DNA from: an uncultured Collinsella sp. | Lineage (GTDB): Bacteria > Actinomycetota > Coriobacteriia > Coriobacteriales > Coriobacteriaceae | DNA length: 64,000 nt | NCBI GenBank assembly: GCA_934654775.1 | Contig: CAKUGR010000007.1 | Coordinates: forward strand, 1-64,000 | Reading direction: 5' to 3' | In this document: positions 35,812 to 44,803 of the stretch, piece by piece | Position numbering within the stretch: the first letter of the stretch is position 1 | Layout of the letters: each line of letters starts with the position of its first letter | Position numbers and translations under genes: made by a program | The notes under the pieces: generated by a model | Told to the model about the DNA's origin: nothing | Database searches by the model: none | The model's input: only the letters and a program-made list of their open reading frames with translations

Positions 35812-35948
35812 AGCGTTCCTCGTCCCGACAAGCTTTCCGAATCGCATTCAACGACGTGGCAGAATCATCGCCCGGCAGCAACCGAGTTCACCTACAATTG
35901 CCACCGGATCGAAAGACACAGAAAGACACAACTTTTTAGGAAGTCATT

Positions 35949-36761
35949 ATGACAGCTATCGATCGAACGCGGGCAGCCACGGCCTTCAAAAGCTACACCG
36001 ATGCCTACGACGCCACCAACCCACGCATCGCGCTCAAAATCGAGCATACGTACCACGTGGCCGAGGCATGCGATGCCGTAGCGCGCGAGCAGGGCTGGTC
36101 GTCAGAAGATATTGACTTGGCGTGGCTTTGCGGACTGCTGCACGATATGGGCCGCTTCGAGCAGCTGCGACGCTGGGACACCTTTAAGGATGCCGAGAGC
36201 ATGAGCCATGCGGCGTTGGGCGTCGGGGTCCTCTTTGGCGAGAACCCCGACGACGCGCCTGCCACAACAAGCATCCGAGACTTTATCGAGACCGACGAGT
36301 ACGACGAGCTCATTCGCGCAAGCATTGCCTATCACAGCGATTTCCGTCTACCCGCACAACTCGACGAGCGTACACGGTGCTTCTGCGATATTGTGCGCGA
36401 TGGCGACAAGATCGACATCATGCGCACCATCGCCGACAGCACCGTCGATACCATCCTCAAAGTGGATGAGGACGCATTTCTTGCCAGCCGCTTCTCGACA
36501 CCGGCGCTCGCCGCCTTTGACGAGCACCGCTGCGTCGCACGTGATGAACGCGACGAGCCTGCGGACTACCTGGTAGGACTCATCTGCTTTATGTTTGAGC
36601 TCGTCTATCCGGCGAGCCGCGCGCTGGCGCGCGAGCAGGGCGATATCTACCGCCTGCTCGACGCGCCCTTTGGCATTACGCGCCCCTTTACCGATCCCGC
36701 CACACAGGCGACTTGGGAGCGCCTAAAGGACGAGATGCGCGACTGGCTGGCGCGCGCCTAG
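35949..36761 (+). CDS. HD-domain phosphohydrolase
   Basis: Soluble 270-residue protein with an HD metal-dependent phosphohydrolase domain. His33 (IEHTYHV) is the first ligand, HD at 65-66 (GLLHDMGRF) the doublet, and later RDGDKIDIMRT supplies the final Asp. Family members hydrolyse nucleotides or cyclic nucleotides; nothing here selects a substrate. TTTTAGGAAG precedes the ATG. It is divergent from azlC and convergent with etfA, overlapping the etfA stop by 4 bases. Confidence 0.85.
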   Translation: MTAIDRTRAATAFKSYTDAYDATNPRIALKIEHTYHVAEACDAVAREQGWSSEDIDLAWLCGLLHDMGRFEQLRRWDTFKDAESMSHAALGVGVLFGENPDDAPATTSIRDFIETDEYDELIRASIAYHSDFRLPAQLDERTRCFCDIVRDGDKIDIMRTIADSTVDTILKVDEDAFLASRFSTPALAAFDEHRCVARDERDEPADYLVGLICFMFELVYPASRALAREQGDIYRLLDAPFGITRPFTDPATQATWERLKDEMRDWLARA

Positions 36762-37963
36762 CGCTCAAGCTGGGCCAGCAGCTCCTCGACGACCTCGATG
36801 GCGTCGCCGACAACCTTGTACTGGGCGGCGCCAAAGATGGGGGCATCCGGGTCCTCGTTGATGGCGATAATGCACTCCGCTCCACCGATGCCGGCAAGAT
36901 GCTGAATGGCGCCCGAGACACCGATGCTCACGAGAAGCTTGGGCGAAACGGATACGCCCGTCTGGCCAATCTGATGGCGATACTCCAACCAGCCGGCCTC
37001 CACGACAGGTCGCGTGCAGCCAAGCTCGGCCCCCAGGGCCTCGGCGAGCCTTCGCATCAGCGGCAGGTTTTTCTTGGAACCAATGCCACGACCCACCACG
37101 ACCAGGCGCTCGGCATCGGCAATCGAGGCCTGCTGCCCCCACTCCTCAGCGGGAATCGAGATCTCGACGCGGGCTTTAACGTCTTCTGCAAGCGCTACCT
37201 GGGCGATCGCGCCGGAACGACCGTAGTCGAAGTCGGGCGCCTTAAAGATGCCGGGACGCACCGTTGCCATCTGGGGACGATGATTGGGGCAGACGATGGT
37301 GGCCATCAGGTTGCCGCCAAACGCCGGACGCGTCTGTTGCAGCAGGCCCGTCTCCGTATCCATCGAAAGTACGGTGCAGTCAGCCGTAAGGCCCGTCTGC
37401 AGGCGCACGGCAACGCCGGGTGCCAGTTCGCGGCCAAAGGCGGTCGCACCGTACAGAATGGCCTCGGGCTTGCGCTCTGCCACCAGATCGCAGATCAGAC
37501 GAGCATAGACCTCCGCATCGTTTTGGCGCAGGCGCTCGTCGCGACAGACCATAACTTCATCAGCACCGGCGCAAACCAGATGCTCCAGATCACCGAGAGA
37601 ACCCTCGGGGCCCATACCGACCAGCGCCACCAGACGGCAGCCGCGAGCATCGGCAAGCTCGCGGCCCTTGCCCATGAGCTCGTAGGCCACCGGCGCCACG
37701 ACATCGTACTCGTCGGTCTGCACGAATACCCAGATATCTCGATACGCATCGAGGTCAACCGCGCCGGCGGCCTCGTCGCGCTCGATCGAAATGGCATTGA
37801 CGGGGCAAGCGTCGACGCACCCGCCGCATAGGATGCAGCCGTCGGTTACGTGGGCACAACGGCTGGGCCGCTCGCCTTCCACTACGATGCCGCCCGAGGC
37901 ACAGGCGCGAACGCAGCGACCGCAGCCGATACAGGCTTCGCTATCGATAATCAGTCCGCTCAT
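36758..37963 (-). CDS. etfA: Electron transfer flavoprotein alpha with N-terminal 2[4Fe-4S] ferredoxin
   Basis: Alpha subunit of an electron-transfer flavoprotein (401 residues) with a two-cluster ferredoxin domain at the front: Cys11, 14, 17, 21 and Cys43, 46, 49, 53. The Etf part follows, with the FAD-binding C-terminal segment (VVVGRGIGSKKNLPL, GCTRPVVEAGWL, QIGQTGVSVSPKLLVSIGVSGAIQHLAG). Ferredoxin-fused EtfA occurs in electron-bifurcating or confurcating complexes such as the Acetobacterium lactate dehydrogenase LctBCD. It directly follows etfB. Confidence 0.93.
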   Translation of the reverse strand: MSGLIIDSEACIGCGRCVRACASGGIVVEGERPSRCAHVTDGCILCGGCVDACPVNAISIERDEAAGAVDLDAYRDIWVFVQTDEYDVVAPVAYELMGKGRELADARGCRLVALVGMGPEGSLGDLEHLVCAGADEVMVCRDERLRQNDAEVYARLICDLVAERKPEAILYGATAFGRELAPGVAVRLQTGLTADCTVLSMDTETGLLQQTRPAFGGNLMATIVCPNHRPQMATVRPGIFKAPDFDYGRSGAIAQVALAEDVKARVEISIPAEEWGQQASIADAERLVVVGRGIGSKKNLPLMRRLAEALGAELGCTRPVVEAGWLEYRHQIGQTGVSVSPKLLVSIGVSGAIQHLAGIGGAECIIAINEDPDAPIFGAAQYKVVGDAIEVVEELLAQLER

Positions 37964-38785
37964 CTATGCCATCCCCTCGATAATCTTGGCAAGTTTCGCC
38001 GCCTGCTCGGACGCCGTTCCGTCAACGGCCTCGCACGTTTGGTCGCGGTCGGGCACAAACGATCGCACGACCTGTGTCGGCGAGCCGGCAAGGCCGCAGC
38101 GCGCGGGGTCGGCGTTCACGTCGGCAGCGTTGACCACGCGCACGTCCGCCTCCTCGGCCGCACGAATACCGGCAATGCTCGGCATACGCAGTTGGCCAAT
38201 CTCCTTGGCGGTCGTCATCGCACACGGCATCTCCAGATAGACCGTCTCCTCGCCGGCATCGCAGCCGTGAACAAGCGCCAGTGAACCACAGGTCGTAAAG
38301 CCCGCGCTCTGCACGCAGCTCACGTCGGTCACGCAGGGAATCTCAAAGGCACCGGCAAGCTCGGGACCAATCTGGGCCGTATCGCCGTCAACCGCCATCT
38401 TGCCGCAGATGAGCAGGTCGAAGTCCTCGTCGAGTGCCTCGATGCCGCACTTGAGGGCATAGGTGGTTGCCAGGGTATCGGCACCTGCAAAGGCGCGGTC
38501 GGTCAGCAGCAGTGCGTCATCGGCGCCGCGGGCGATACAGTCACGCAGCAGCGATTCGGTCGCGGGAATACCCATCGACACTACCGTCACGCGCACATCC
38601 ATGCCAAAGCCGATAAAGTCGTCCTTCAGCGCCAACGCGCATTCCAGAGCGCTTGCATCGAACGGGTTAATGACCGCCTGCTTGCCATCGCGCACGATGG
38701 TATTGGTCTTGGGGTCCATCTTGACCTCGGTGCTGCCCGGCACCGCCTTGACGCACACCACCATATGGAAATCGCTCATCTTCAC
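37964..38785 (-). CDS. etfB: Electron transfer flavoprotein beta
   Basis: Beta subunit of the Etf (about 273 residues). VVCVKAVPGSTEVKMD and NPFDASALECALALKD at the N-terminus and GKMAVDGDTAQIGPELA plus YLEMPCAMTTAKEIGQLRMPSI are family hallmarks of the bifurcating-type Etf. The frame begins at a GTG; the ATG at 38779 is also possible, with AAAGGGGG upstream of both. The start overlaps the end of the dehydrogenase gene. Confidence 0.93.
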   Translation of the reverse strand: MKMSDFHMVVCVKAVPGSTEVKMDPKTNTIVRDGKQAVINPFDASALECALALKDDFIGFGMDVRVTVVSMGIPATESLLRDCIARGADDALLLTDRAFAGADTLATTYALKCGIEALDEDFDLLICGKMAVDGDTAQIGPELAGAFEIPCVTDVSCVQSAGFTTCGSLALVHGCDAGEETVYLEMPCAMTTAKEIGQLRMPSIAGIRAAEEADVRVVNAADVNADPARCGLAGSPTQVVRSFVPDRDQTCEAVDGTASEQAAKLAKIIEGMA

Positions 38786-40383
38786 GCGCCCCCTTTCTGG
38801 ACGAGTTCATCCAAGAGCTTCTCCGAAAACAGGTTACCGCGACCCAGCTGCCCGGCAGGATCGAGCTGGAGCTTGAGCCGCGCCGACTCGACCATGGCCT
38901 CGTGACCGTACATCGTCTCCAAGAAGCCCGCCTTGATCTTGCCGACGCCGTGTTCGGCGGAGACGGCACCGCCCATGGCCGTGACCTCGGAAGCCCACTG
39001 GGCAAAGAGTTCTCCGCCGCGGCGGTAATCCTGCGCATCGCGCGGCAGAATGTTTACATGCAGATGGTTGTTACCAATGTGCCCCCAGGCGGCAGACTCA
39101 AGCCCGCTTTCGGCCAACGTGCGGCGATAGAGGGCGATGACATCGGCCAAGCGTGCGTTGGGCACCGACATGTCCGAGCCCAGTTTGGTGATGGTAGGAT
39201 CCGTGCGGCGACGCTCGTCGATGAGCATGTTGACGCTCTCGGGCACCGCATGACGGAAGAATCGCTGACACTCGCGATCGACCTCGGTGCGCGCCACCCA
39301 TGTCGCATCGTCGCTGCCGCCCGCAAGCTCCAGTACCCACCCCAAGTGATACAGCTCCTCAGTCGCCTGGGCTTCATCGTCGCAGTCGAGCTCCACGTAG
39401 ACACAGACCTTGGCGTCTTTGTCGAGCGCCGGCAGCGAGGCGAACGCGGTCGACTGCTCACGCTGACGACGCAGGATATCCAGGGCGCCCGCATCGAAAT
39501 ATTCGATGGCAGCCGCGTGGGACAGGACGGGACGCACAGAATCGGTGAAGGACACGGCCTTGTCTTCGCTGTCAAAGAAGCAGCTCACGCCCCAAACGAC
39601 CGCAGGCGCCGCCTGCAGGGCAATCTCGAGCTCGGTGATGACGCCGAGCGTGCCACACGCACCGATAAACAGATCGATGGCATCCATATCGTCAGCAACG
39701 AAATAGCCCGAAGCATTTTTAGTCTTGGGCATGGTGTAGTCGGGAAGGTCGAGCTCGAGCGTGCGGCCCTGCACCGTGACGAGCGAAAGGCGACGACCCT
39801 GTGCAAAAACCTCGCCACGGTGAAGCTCGAGCAGGTCGCCATCGGTCAGCGCGACATGAAGGCCCGTGACGTGAGGGCGCATGGGGCCGTAAGCGTAGCT
39901 ACGGGCGCCGGAAGCGTTGCATGCCGCCATACCGCCCAAGCAGGCAGATGCCTCGGTGGGATCGGTAGGAAAGAATTGCTCGGGAGCTTCCTGGAACTCC
40001 TCGTAGGCCTCAAGCGATGCCTGGTCCCAGCCGGCAGTCGGCAGCACTTTCTTGCCCAGTTGCTTGCGCAGTTCAGACAGCACGACGCCGGGCGCCACGC
40101 GCAAAAGAAAGCGGCCCTGCTCATCGCGGCGAATGCCTAGGTAGCGATTCATACGGGAAGTATTGAGAATGTGACCGCCATGAGGCACGGCGCCGGCGGC
40201 AAGACCGGTCCGGGCACCCTGAACCGTCACCGGGACACGCTCGGCATGGAGCTTTTTCAAAATGGCGCGGACCTCGTCCTCCGTTGTCGGAAACGAGATG
40301 CTCGAGGCCTCGCCCGATGTGCGAGACTCATCGCGGCCATACTCCTCGAACTCGTCGGTGAAGGGTTTGATGGTTGCAGACAC
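38782..40383 (-). CDS. FAD-linked 2-hydroxyacid (D-lactate) dehydrogenase, GlcD type
   Basis: Flavoprotein of 533 residues in the GlcD/Dld family. The PCMH FAD-binding domain spans about 20-210 (VTVQGARTGLAAGAVP, PTDPTEASACLGGMAACNASGARSYAYG). The C-terminal domain contains WGHIGNNHLHVNILP and GGAVSAEHGVGKIKA, the conserved His-containing motifs. Oxidises D-lactate, glycolate or a similar acid and passes electrons to FAD. Being first in an operon with etfB and ferredoxin-fused etfA suggests Etf is its acceptor, as in LctBCD of Acetobacterium. The GTG start has GGGGGAG 5 bases upstream. Confidence 0.9.
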   Translation of the reverse strand: MSATIKPFTDEFEEYGRDESRTSGEASSISFPTTEDEVRAILKKLHAERVPVTVQGARTGLAAGAVPHGGHILNTSRMNRYLGIRRDEQGRFLLRVAPGVVLSELRKQLGKKVLPTAGWDQASLEAYEEFQEAPEQFFPTDPTEASACLGGMAACNASGARSYAYGPMRPHVTGLHVALTDGDLLELHRGEVFAQGRRLSLVTVQGRTLELDLPDYTMPKTKNASGYFVADDMDAIDLFIGACGTLGVITELEIALQAAPAVVWGVSCFFDSEDKAVSFTDSVRPVLSHAAAIEYFDAGALDILRRQREQSTAFASLPALDKDAKVCVYVELDCDDEAQATEELYHLGWVLELAGGSDDATWVARTEVDRECQRFFRHAVPESVNMLIDERRRTDPTITKLGSDMSVPNARLADVIALYRRTLAESGLESAAWGHIGNNHLHVNILPRDAQDYRRGGELFAQWASEVTAMGGAVSAEHGVGKIKAGFLETMYGHEAMVESARLKLQLDPAGQLGRGNLFSEKLLDELVQKGGA

Positions 40384-40729
40384 GCGAACTCCCCCTTTAG
40401 CTAACTACAGTGTTTGCAGGGAGATGTTACCGCATCGTTTCGTCGACGTGTTCGAGACCGTCTCCATAATTGGCGATTTTTACGTTCGTGCAATTCGGCG
40501 AGCGGCAAGGTTTCCTCGGCAGACGATGCTTTTGACACATGCCGCTTTACCGCCAGCGACCACACAATTGGCGCTCAAAAAAAGTTGAAGTAATTTTTAC
40601 CATCTTTTACCTGCGGAGATGTCAATCCGTCAAGCATTTGGTCAGAAATTGGTCAAGTAGTGACTGATACGGTCGGCATCAACAGCCAAAACCAATGGAA
40701 GTTTTGGCCCCAGAAGCAGGGAGGTTCCC
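40384..40729. other. Divergent promoter region, LDH-Etf operon and surface-protein locus
   Basis: About 345 bases without a gene, holding the promoters for both directions. It is AT-richer near 40560-40620. TTTGGTCA and ATTGGTCA stand 11 bases apart (about 40637-40656), possibly half-sites of an operator; no known regulator is identified. No hairpin terminator is seen. Confidence 0.35.
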
Positions 40730-41026
40730 ATGGCATATTACTGGCCCCAGTACGGCGTCGCCATCGAGGTCGACGACGATCCCTATCTCCTGCCTTTCGA
40801 CGAAGAGGCGTTCCCCGATACGGCGGTCTACCACGTCACCACCGATGTTATCTGCGACCCCGAGTCGTTCTCGGCGCTCGCCCACCACATCGCGCGTATC
40901 CACAACATCGAGCTCCCTCACGACTTCGACGAGCTCATCTACTCGCGCCGTCTGATGCTTCATATGCTCTTTGGAGCGGACCCGTCCACGTTCGCGCGTG
41001 TCTACACCACCAAGGACGCCGCATGA
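40730..41026 (+). CDS. Uncharacterised small cytoplasmic protein
   Basis: A 98-residue acidic protein without signal peptide or membrane helix, not recognised. It begins MAYYWPQYGVAIEVDDDPY and mentions no catalytic motif. GGGAGG lies 5 bases before the ATG, so translation is well supported. Its stop overlaps the start of the next gene (ATGA), so the two are coupled. First gene of a five-gene locus of exported proteins; it may regulate or chaperone them, but that is a guess. Confidence 0.75.
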   Translation: MAYYWPQYGVAIEVDDDPYLLPFDEEAFPDTAVYHVTTDVICDPESFSALAHHIARIHNIELPHDFDELIYSRRLMLHMLFGADPSTFARVYTTKDAA

Positions 41027-41532
41027 GTGCGAAGAAGCCGCCCCGCTTTGCAGGACTGGGGCGTCGCAAGAAACTCGTCGTTGCCTGCCTGGCTATCGTC
41101 TGTGCCCTCATCGCCGTAGGGTTATACGCCTGGCAGTCGCAGCCCGTGCCCGAAGCAGGCGCCTCAGTCACGTCGGCAGAGGGTAAATCGCGCCAAGAAA
41201 TCCAGGATGAGCTCGACGCCATCGTCCGCGACAACATGATGACGATCTCGGTCGCGCCGGTCGCACAGTTGCAGGAAGGCGGCAAGTTGCGCGTCAACGT
41301 GCAAAACGTCCAAGATAACAAGTTTCCCCAGCGCTTCCGCGTGATTCAAAACGACGAGACCATCTATGAGTCCGGTGTGGTCGAAACCGGCAAGACGGTT
41401 GAGACCTGCCCCGCCGGCGATATCCAAGAAGGCGAGGCATATATCGAGATTCAGGCACTCGATACCAAGACCTACGACACCCACGGCAATCCGACGCGCG
41501 TCAAAGTGCGGGTGGCCCAGGCAGAAGGCTAG
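41023..41532 (+). CDS. Membrane-anchored exported protein
   Basis: A 169-residue protein, not recognised. After a basic start (AKKPPRFAGLGRRKK) one hydrophobic helix at about 17-39 anchors it. The external part (about 120 residues) has a strand-rich look (LRVNVQNVQDNKFPQRFRV, ETGKTVETC), compatible with a small beta-sandwich. Start overlaps the previous stop as ATGA. Context suggests a cell-surface or assembly role. Confidence 0.75.
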   Translation: MSAKKPPRFAGLGRRKKLVVACLAIVCALIAVGLYAWQSQPVPEAGASVTSAEGKSRQEIQDELDAIVRDNMMTISVAPVAQLQEGGKLRVNVQNVQDNKFPQRFRVIQNDETIYESGVVETGKTVETCPAGDIQEGEAYIEIQALDTKTYDTHGNPTRVKVRVAQAEG

Positions 41533-41621
41533 TGGCAGACGCGCTCGCAGGGGCAGCACCCTGCCCCCCCATTCGTCCAACCATCACGGAAACGGTCCGT
41601 GACGAGCAGAAAGGATCGATT

Positions 41622-42224
41622 ATGGACACACCTATGAACCTGAACGGAGCCAGAGCGCTCGCCGTGGGCGCAGGGCTTGCGTTCGCGCTTGCGATGGGCG
41701 CCGCGCCGACGGCGGCCATGGCAGAGGTGCGTGTTGGAACCACCGATGTGACGGTGAAGGCCGACATTAGCAATGTTTCGTTTAAGGCGCCGACGGTCAT
41801 CCCCTTTGCCGCCAAAGCCGACGGAACGCTTGTGGGCCCCTCCGACAATACGATTACCATCGACAACCTCTCGGCATATGGCATCCACGTCACCAATATG
41901 AAGGTCACGGCCAAGAACGACTGGGCAATCGTTGCAGACGCAAAGGCGGGCTCGGCCCAGAACTCCATCGATTTTAAGGTTGGCCCCGATAAGGCAGAAA
42001 AGGATGCCAGCTCCGCGACTCAGACTACGGGCCTTGATCTTTCCAAAGACGAAAGCTTCGACATGAAGTACAAGGGCATTGCTGACGGAACGGACAAGAT
42101 CAAACTCAGCGTGGGCGGGCATGTCGCCCGCGTCACGCGTGACATCTACCACGCCACCGGTACGGGAGATCAAGTGGCAAGCATCACCTGGACGGTCGAG
42201 CCCGGTGCGCACGCCACGTCCTAA
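41622..42224 (+). CDS. Secreted protein, probable beta-sandwich
   Basis: A 200-residue protein with a clear signal peptide (hydrophobic ALAVGAGLAFALAMGAAP, cleavage near AMAEV). The mature part is about 165 residues of alternating strands (TITIDNLSAYGIHVTNMKV, IKLSVGGHVARVTRDIY), low in Cys. No C-terminal anchor. The frame extends upstream to overlap the previous stop, but the ATG at 41622 has AGAAAGG before it and starts the signal peptide. Not recognised beyond a loose resemblance to actinobacterial surface-layer or fimbria-like subunits. Confidence 0.75.
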   Translation: MDTPMNLNGARALAVGAGLAFALAMGAAPTAAMAEVRVGTTDVTVKADISNVSFKAPTVIPFAAKADGTLVGPSDNTITIDNLSAYGIHVTNMKVTAKNDWAIVADAKAGSAQNSIDFKVGPDKAEKDASSATQTTGLDLSKDESFDMKYKGIADGTDKIKLSVGGHVARVTRDIYHATGTGDQVASITWTVEPGAHATS

Positions 42225-42465
42225 GGCGATTGCACTGGCCGCCATCGTCGGCATCTTGGCGTCCGCACCTGCCACGGCCTTTGCTCAACAAGAGCAAGCG
42301 CAGGCGGCCACAGAAGTGACCGTCGACCTTTCGGGCCTTAATCGCGACAGCCGTCACGAGCCGCTCGCTCAGACGAGCGACACCCGGCAACTCATTGCGG
42401 TAGGCTTCGCCACGGCGGGAGCAGGGCTGACGTGCCTTGGCCTGCACATCAAACGCAACCAATAG
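42205..42465 (+). CDS. Small exported protein with C-terminal membrane anchor
   Basis: An 86-residue protein: signal peptide (KAIALAAIVGILASAPATAFA), a short exposed segment of about 35 residues (ATEVTVDLSGL), and a C-terminal hydrophobic helix LIAVGFATAGAGLTCLGLHI followed by KRNQ. The layout recalls sortase substrates, but no LPXTG-like motif is visible. The GTG start overlaps the previous gene by 20 bases with a weak GGTCGAG; it is the only start that gives a whole signal peptide. Confidence 0.6.
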   Translation: MRTPRPKAIALAAIVGILASAPATAFAQQEQAQAATEVTVDLSGLNRDSRHEPLAQTSDTRQLIAVGFATAGAGLTCLGLHIKRNQ

Positions 42466-42504
42466 CCAAGCACGACCGGAGCACGCGGAATAGATAGGAG
42501 AACC

Positions 42505-43908
42505 ATGGCACCCAAAAACCTTTTGCCCGTTGCCGCGCTCTGCAGCGCACTGGCGAGCGGCACGCCTCTCGCCGCTTGGGCAACGCCCGCCACGGCAAAC
42601 TCTTTACCGCAAGCTCTGAACCCCGTGGCGAATTCGTCGGGTATCGTCGCCTGCCAACGTTTTTCGCTCGCACATGCCACGGTCCGAACCTCGGGATGCC
42701 TTCACCGCAATACGGCCGACTCGATAGTCGTGGATATCAAGCGACCGGACAAGGAGAACGACCCCCAGACAGGCTGTGCCATCTGCACATGGAAATCGGC
42801 CGCAGTCGACGCCGATGGCGACCCATGCGACTTAGAGCTGCGCATCGATATTGACTCGGTCGATGACTCGGCGAACGGGGCGAAGGTCGTCTTCGACAGC
42901 GCGGCCTATGAAGAAGAAGGAGGGGGTGTATGCCTGGGCTGCGTTCCCTCGAATGTCGATGGCGCGCAGCCCATCATCTCCTTTACGGCATCGCTGCGAC
43001 TGACCAAGGCGGACACCGAAGCCATCGCAACGGGAGATGCGCCTTTGCTGTTCTACGCCGGCGACGCGGACGACCAAGAGACTCAAAGCAATAGACAGAA
43101 GGGCTCGCTTAACCTCACGCGCGGATCAGAACCCGCCCCCATCAATATCGATACCCAGGCGCAAGGCGTGCAGCGCATTCTCGCCAATCCGGCGCTGCTC
43201 CAAATGACATGGCACGGAGCGGGGTCCGTCGGGATTGCCGCTCCTACATCTAGCGATAATGGCAAATCCCCCAAAGACGAGGTCGCAGACGCACCGGCAC
43301 ATGTTGACGATGCAGACGATGCATCATCAGAAGACAACGCTGCGGCTCCTCTCGAGAAGCCAGACGGCACCGCCACCGAATTAGGCGATTCCCAACCGAA
43401 AGACGGCCTAGACTTTGCCGCTCCCCCAGATGTCGACGAAGGTAACTGCTGCATGATGGTCGCGCTCGACCACACGGAAACCGTCGATGCCGCAAGCATT
43501 GAGTCAGTCGCTGCCGATGCGCCCCGCCGCAAAAATATCCTCATCGCATTCCCCAATACCGTCGAGCTCGTCTTTTTGCCTTCGGGTGAAGTCGTCGCGC
43601 CTACGGCACTTACAGCAATGGGAGCAAGGAGTGCATCGAACGATATCCAAGCTATCTCGGCACTTGATGCCACAACGACCGCCAAGTTACACCTTTATTC
43701 CGTTGCGGCAGACGGAACTCGAACCGAAGAATTCGACGGAACCAAGCTTTTGGTCCCGCGGCGCATCGGTGTCCAAGAGGACTTCCCCTATCAAATGGAA
43801 CTTGAAGGGTTCGATCGTGCACGAGATGCCGACATCATTGCCGCAGCCATCGAATCCCCGCAGCACCTCATGACGTTGCGCTTCGACTTTAGCCCCGTCC
43901 TGTCCTAG
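42505..43908 (+). CDS. Secreted Cys-containing protein of unknown function
   Basis: A 467-residue exported protein. Signal peptide about 1-31 (ALCSALASGTPLAAWATPATA). The N-terminal third has several Cys (CQRF, SGCLH, GCAICTW, CLGCV) that may form disulfides. A low-complexity acidic linker rich in Asp/Ala (about 245-310) separates it from a C-terminal domain. No membrane anchor follows. It is not recognised. A good frame start with ATAGGAG upstream. Last gene of the five-gene locus and its largest product, possibly the structural or tip component. Confidence 0.75.
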   Translation: MAPKNLLPVAALCSALASGTPLAAWATPATANSLPQALNPVANSSGIVACQRFSLAHATVRTSGCLHRNTADSIVVDIKRPDKENDPQTGCAICTWKSAAVDADGDPCDLELRIDIDSVDDSANGAKVVFDSAAYEEEGGGVCLGCVPSNVDGAQPIISFTASLRLTKADTEAIATGDAPLLFYAGDADDQETQSNRQKGSLNLTRGSEPAPINIDTQAQGVQRILANPALLQMTWHGAGSVGIAAPTSSDNGKSPKDEVADAPAHVDDADDASSEDNAAAPLEKPDGTATELGDSQPKDGLDFAAPPDVDEGNCCMMVALDHTETVDAASIESVAADAPRRKNILIAFPNTVELVFLPSGEVVAPTALTAMGARSASNDIQAISALDATTTAKLHLYSVAADGTRTEEFDGTKLLVPRRIGVQEDFPYQMELEGFDRARDADIIAAAIESPQHLMTLRFDFSPVLS

Positions 43909-43997
43909 ACCGCTAACCGCCGCTTGGCTCGGATACTGAGCGCTCCCCTCCCCGTTCTGCTACGATTGCCGCGTTGGCATCAATTGCAGGAGGGTTC

Positions 43998-44714
43998 ATG
44001 CCGGGTTTAGGAACGATTATCAACGTCGCGCTTTTGATCGCGGGCGGTCTGCTGGGCCTCATGGGCGGGCGCTTCATTACGCCCCGCATCCAAGACACAC
44101 TCATGAAGGCGTCGGGGTTGTGCGTTCTGTTTATCGGTCTGGGCGGCACCATGCAAAAGATGCTCGTTATCGATGGAGAGGCGTTGGCGACCACCGGTAC
44201 CACCATGCTTATCGTCTCATTTGCCCTCGGTTCGCTCATCGGCGAGGCCATCAACCTGGAGGCCGCCATCGAGAACCTCGGCGAATGGCTCAAGCGCAAA
44301 ACCGGCAGCGAAGGCGACAACGAGTTCACCAACGCCTTTGTCTCGGCATCGCTCACTGTGTGTATCGGCGCCATGGCCATCGTAGGATCGATTCAGGACG
44401 GCCTGCTCGGCGACTGGTCCACGCTCGCTTTGAAGGGCGCACTGGACTGCATCATCGTCTGCACCATGACCGCCTCGCTCGGCCGCGGCTGCATTTTCTC
44501 GGCCCTGCCCGTCGCCGTGTTCCAGGGGACGATCACGCTGTTTGCCGGCGCGCTCTCCCCCATCATGACTACCGCAGCCCTCGACAGCCTCTCGCTCGTG
44601 GGCTCCATGCTCATCTTCTGTGTCGGCGTCAACCTTATCCGACCTCAGACCTTCCGCACGGCCAACATGCTTCCCTCCGTCGTCGTGGCGGTCATCTACG
44701 CCCTCCTGGTCTAA
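43998..44714 (+). CDS. DUF554 family membrane protein
   Basis: Integral membrane protein of 238 residues with about seven hydrophobic segments, matching the DUF554 (YdfK/YqgA-like) family. It starts MPGLGTIINVALLIAGGLLGLMGG, with the family's GSLIGE motif and FVSASLTVCIGAMAIVGSIQDG. Function unknown. AGGAGG lies 4 bases before the ATG at 43998. Monocistronic. Confidence 0.88.
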   Translation: MPGLGTIINVALLIAGGLLGLMGGRFITPRIQDTLMKASGLCVLFIGLGGTMQKMLVIDGEALATTGTTMLIVSFALGSLIGEAINLEAAIENLGEWLKRKTGSEGDNEFTNAFVSASLTVCIGAMAIVGSIQDGLLGDWSTLALKGALDCIIVCTMTASLGRGCIFSALPVAVFQGTITLFAGALSPIMTTAALDSLSLVGSMLIFCVGVNLIRPQTFRTANMLPSVVVAVIYALLV

Positions 44715-44756
44715 ATCTATCTACGCAGCGGTATCTCGAACATCTGTTTGATGCTG

Positions 44757-44765
44757 TGCTATGAT
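44757..44765 (+). promoter_or_regulatory. Extended -10 promoter of the TerB-BrxD-helicase cassette
   Basis: TGCTATGAT (TG at 44757-44758, TATGAT at 44760-44765) lies 38 bases before the GTG of the first gene. No good -35 is seen, as is common with extended -10 promoters. Confidence 0.5.
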
Positions 44766-44803
44766 ATGAGGTCACCGACACCATATAGGGAGAGGAGAGG
44801 GCG

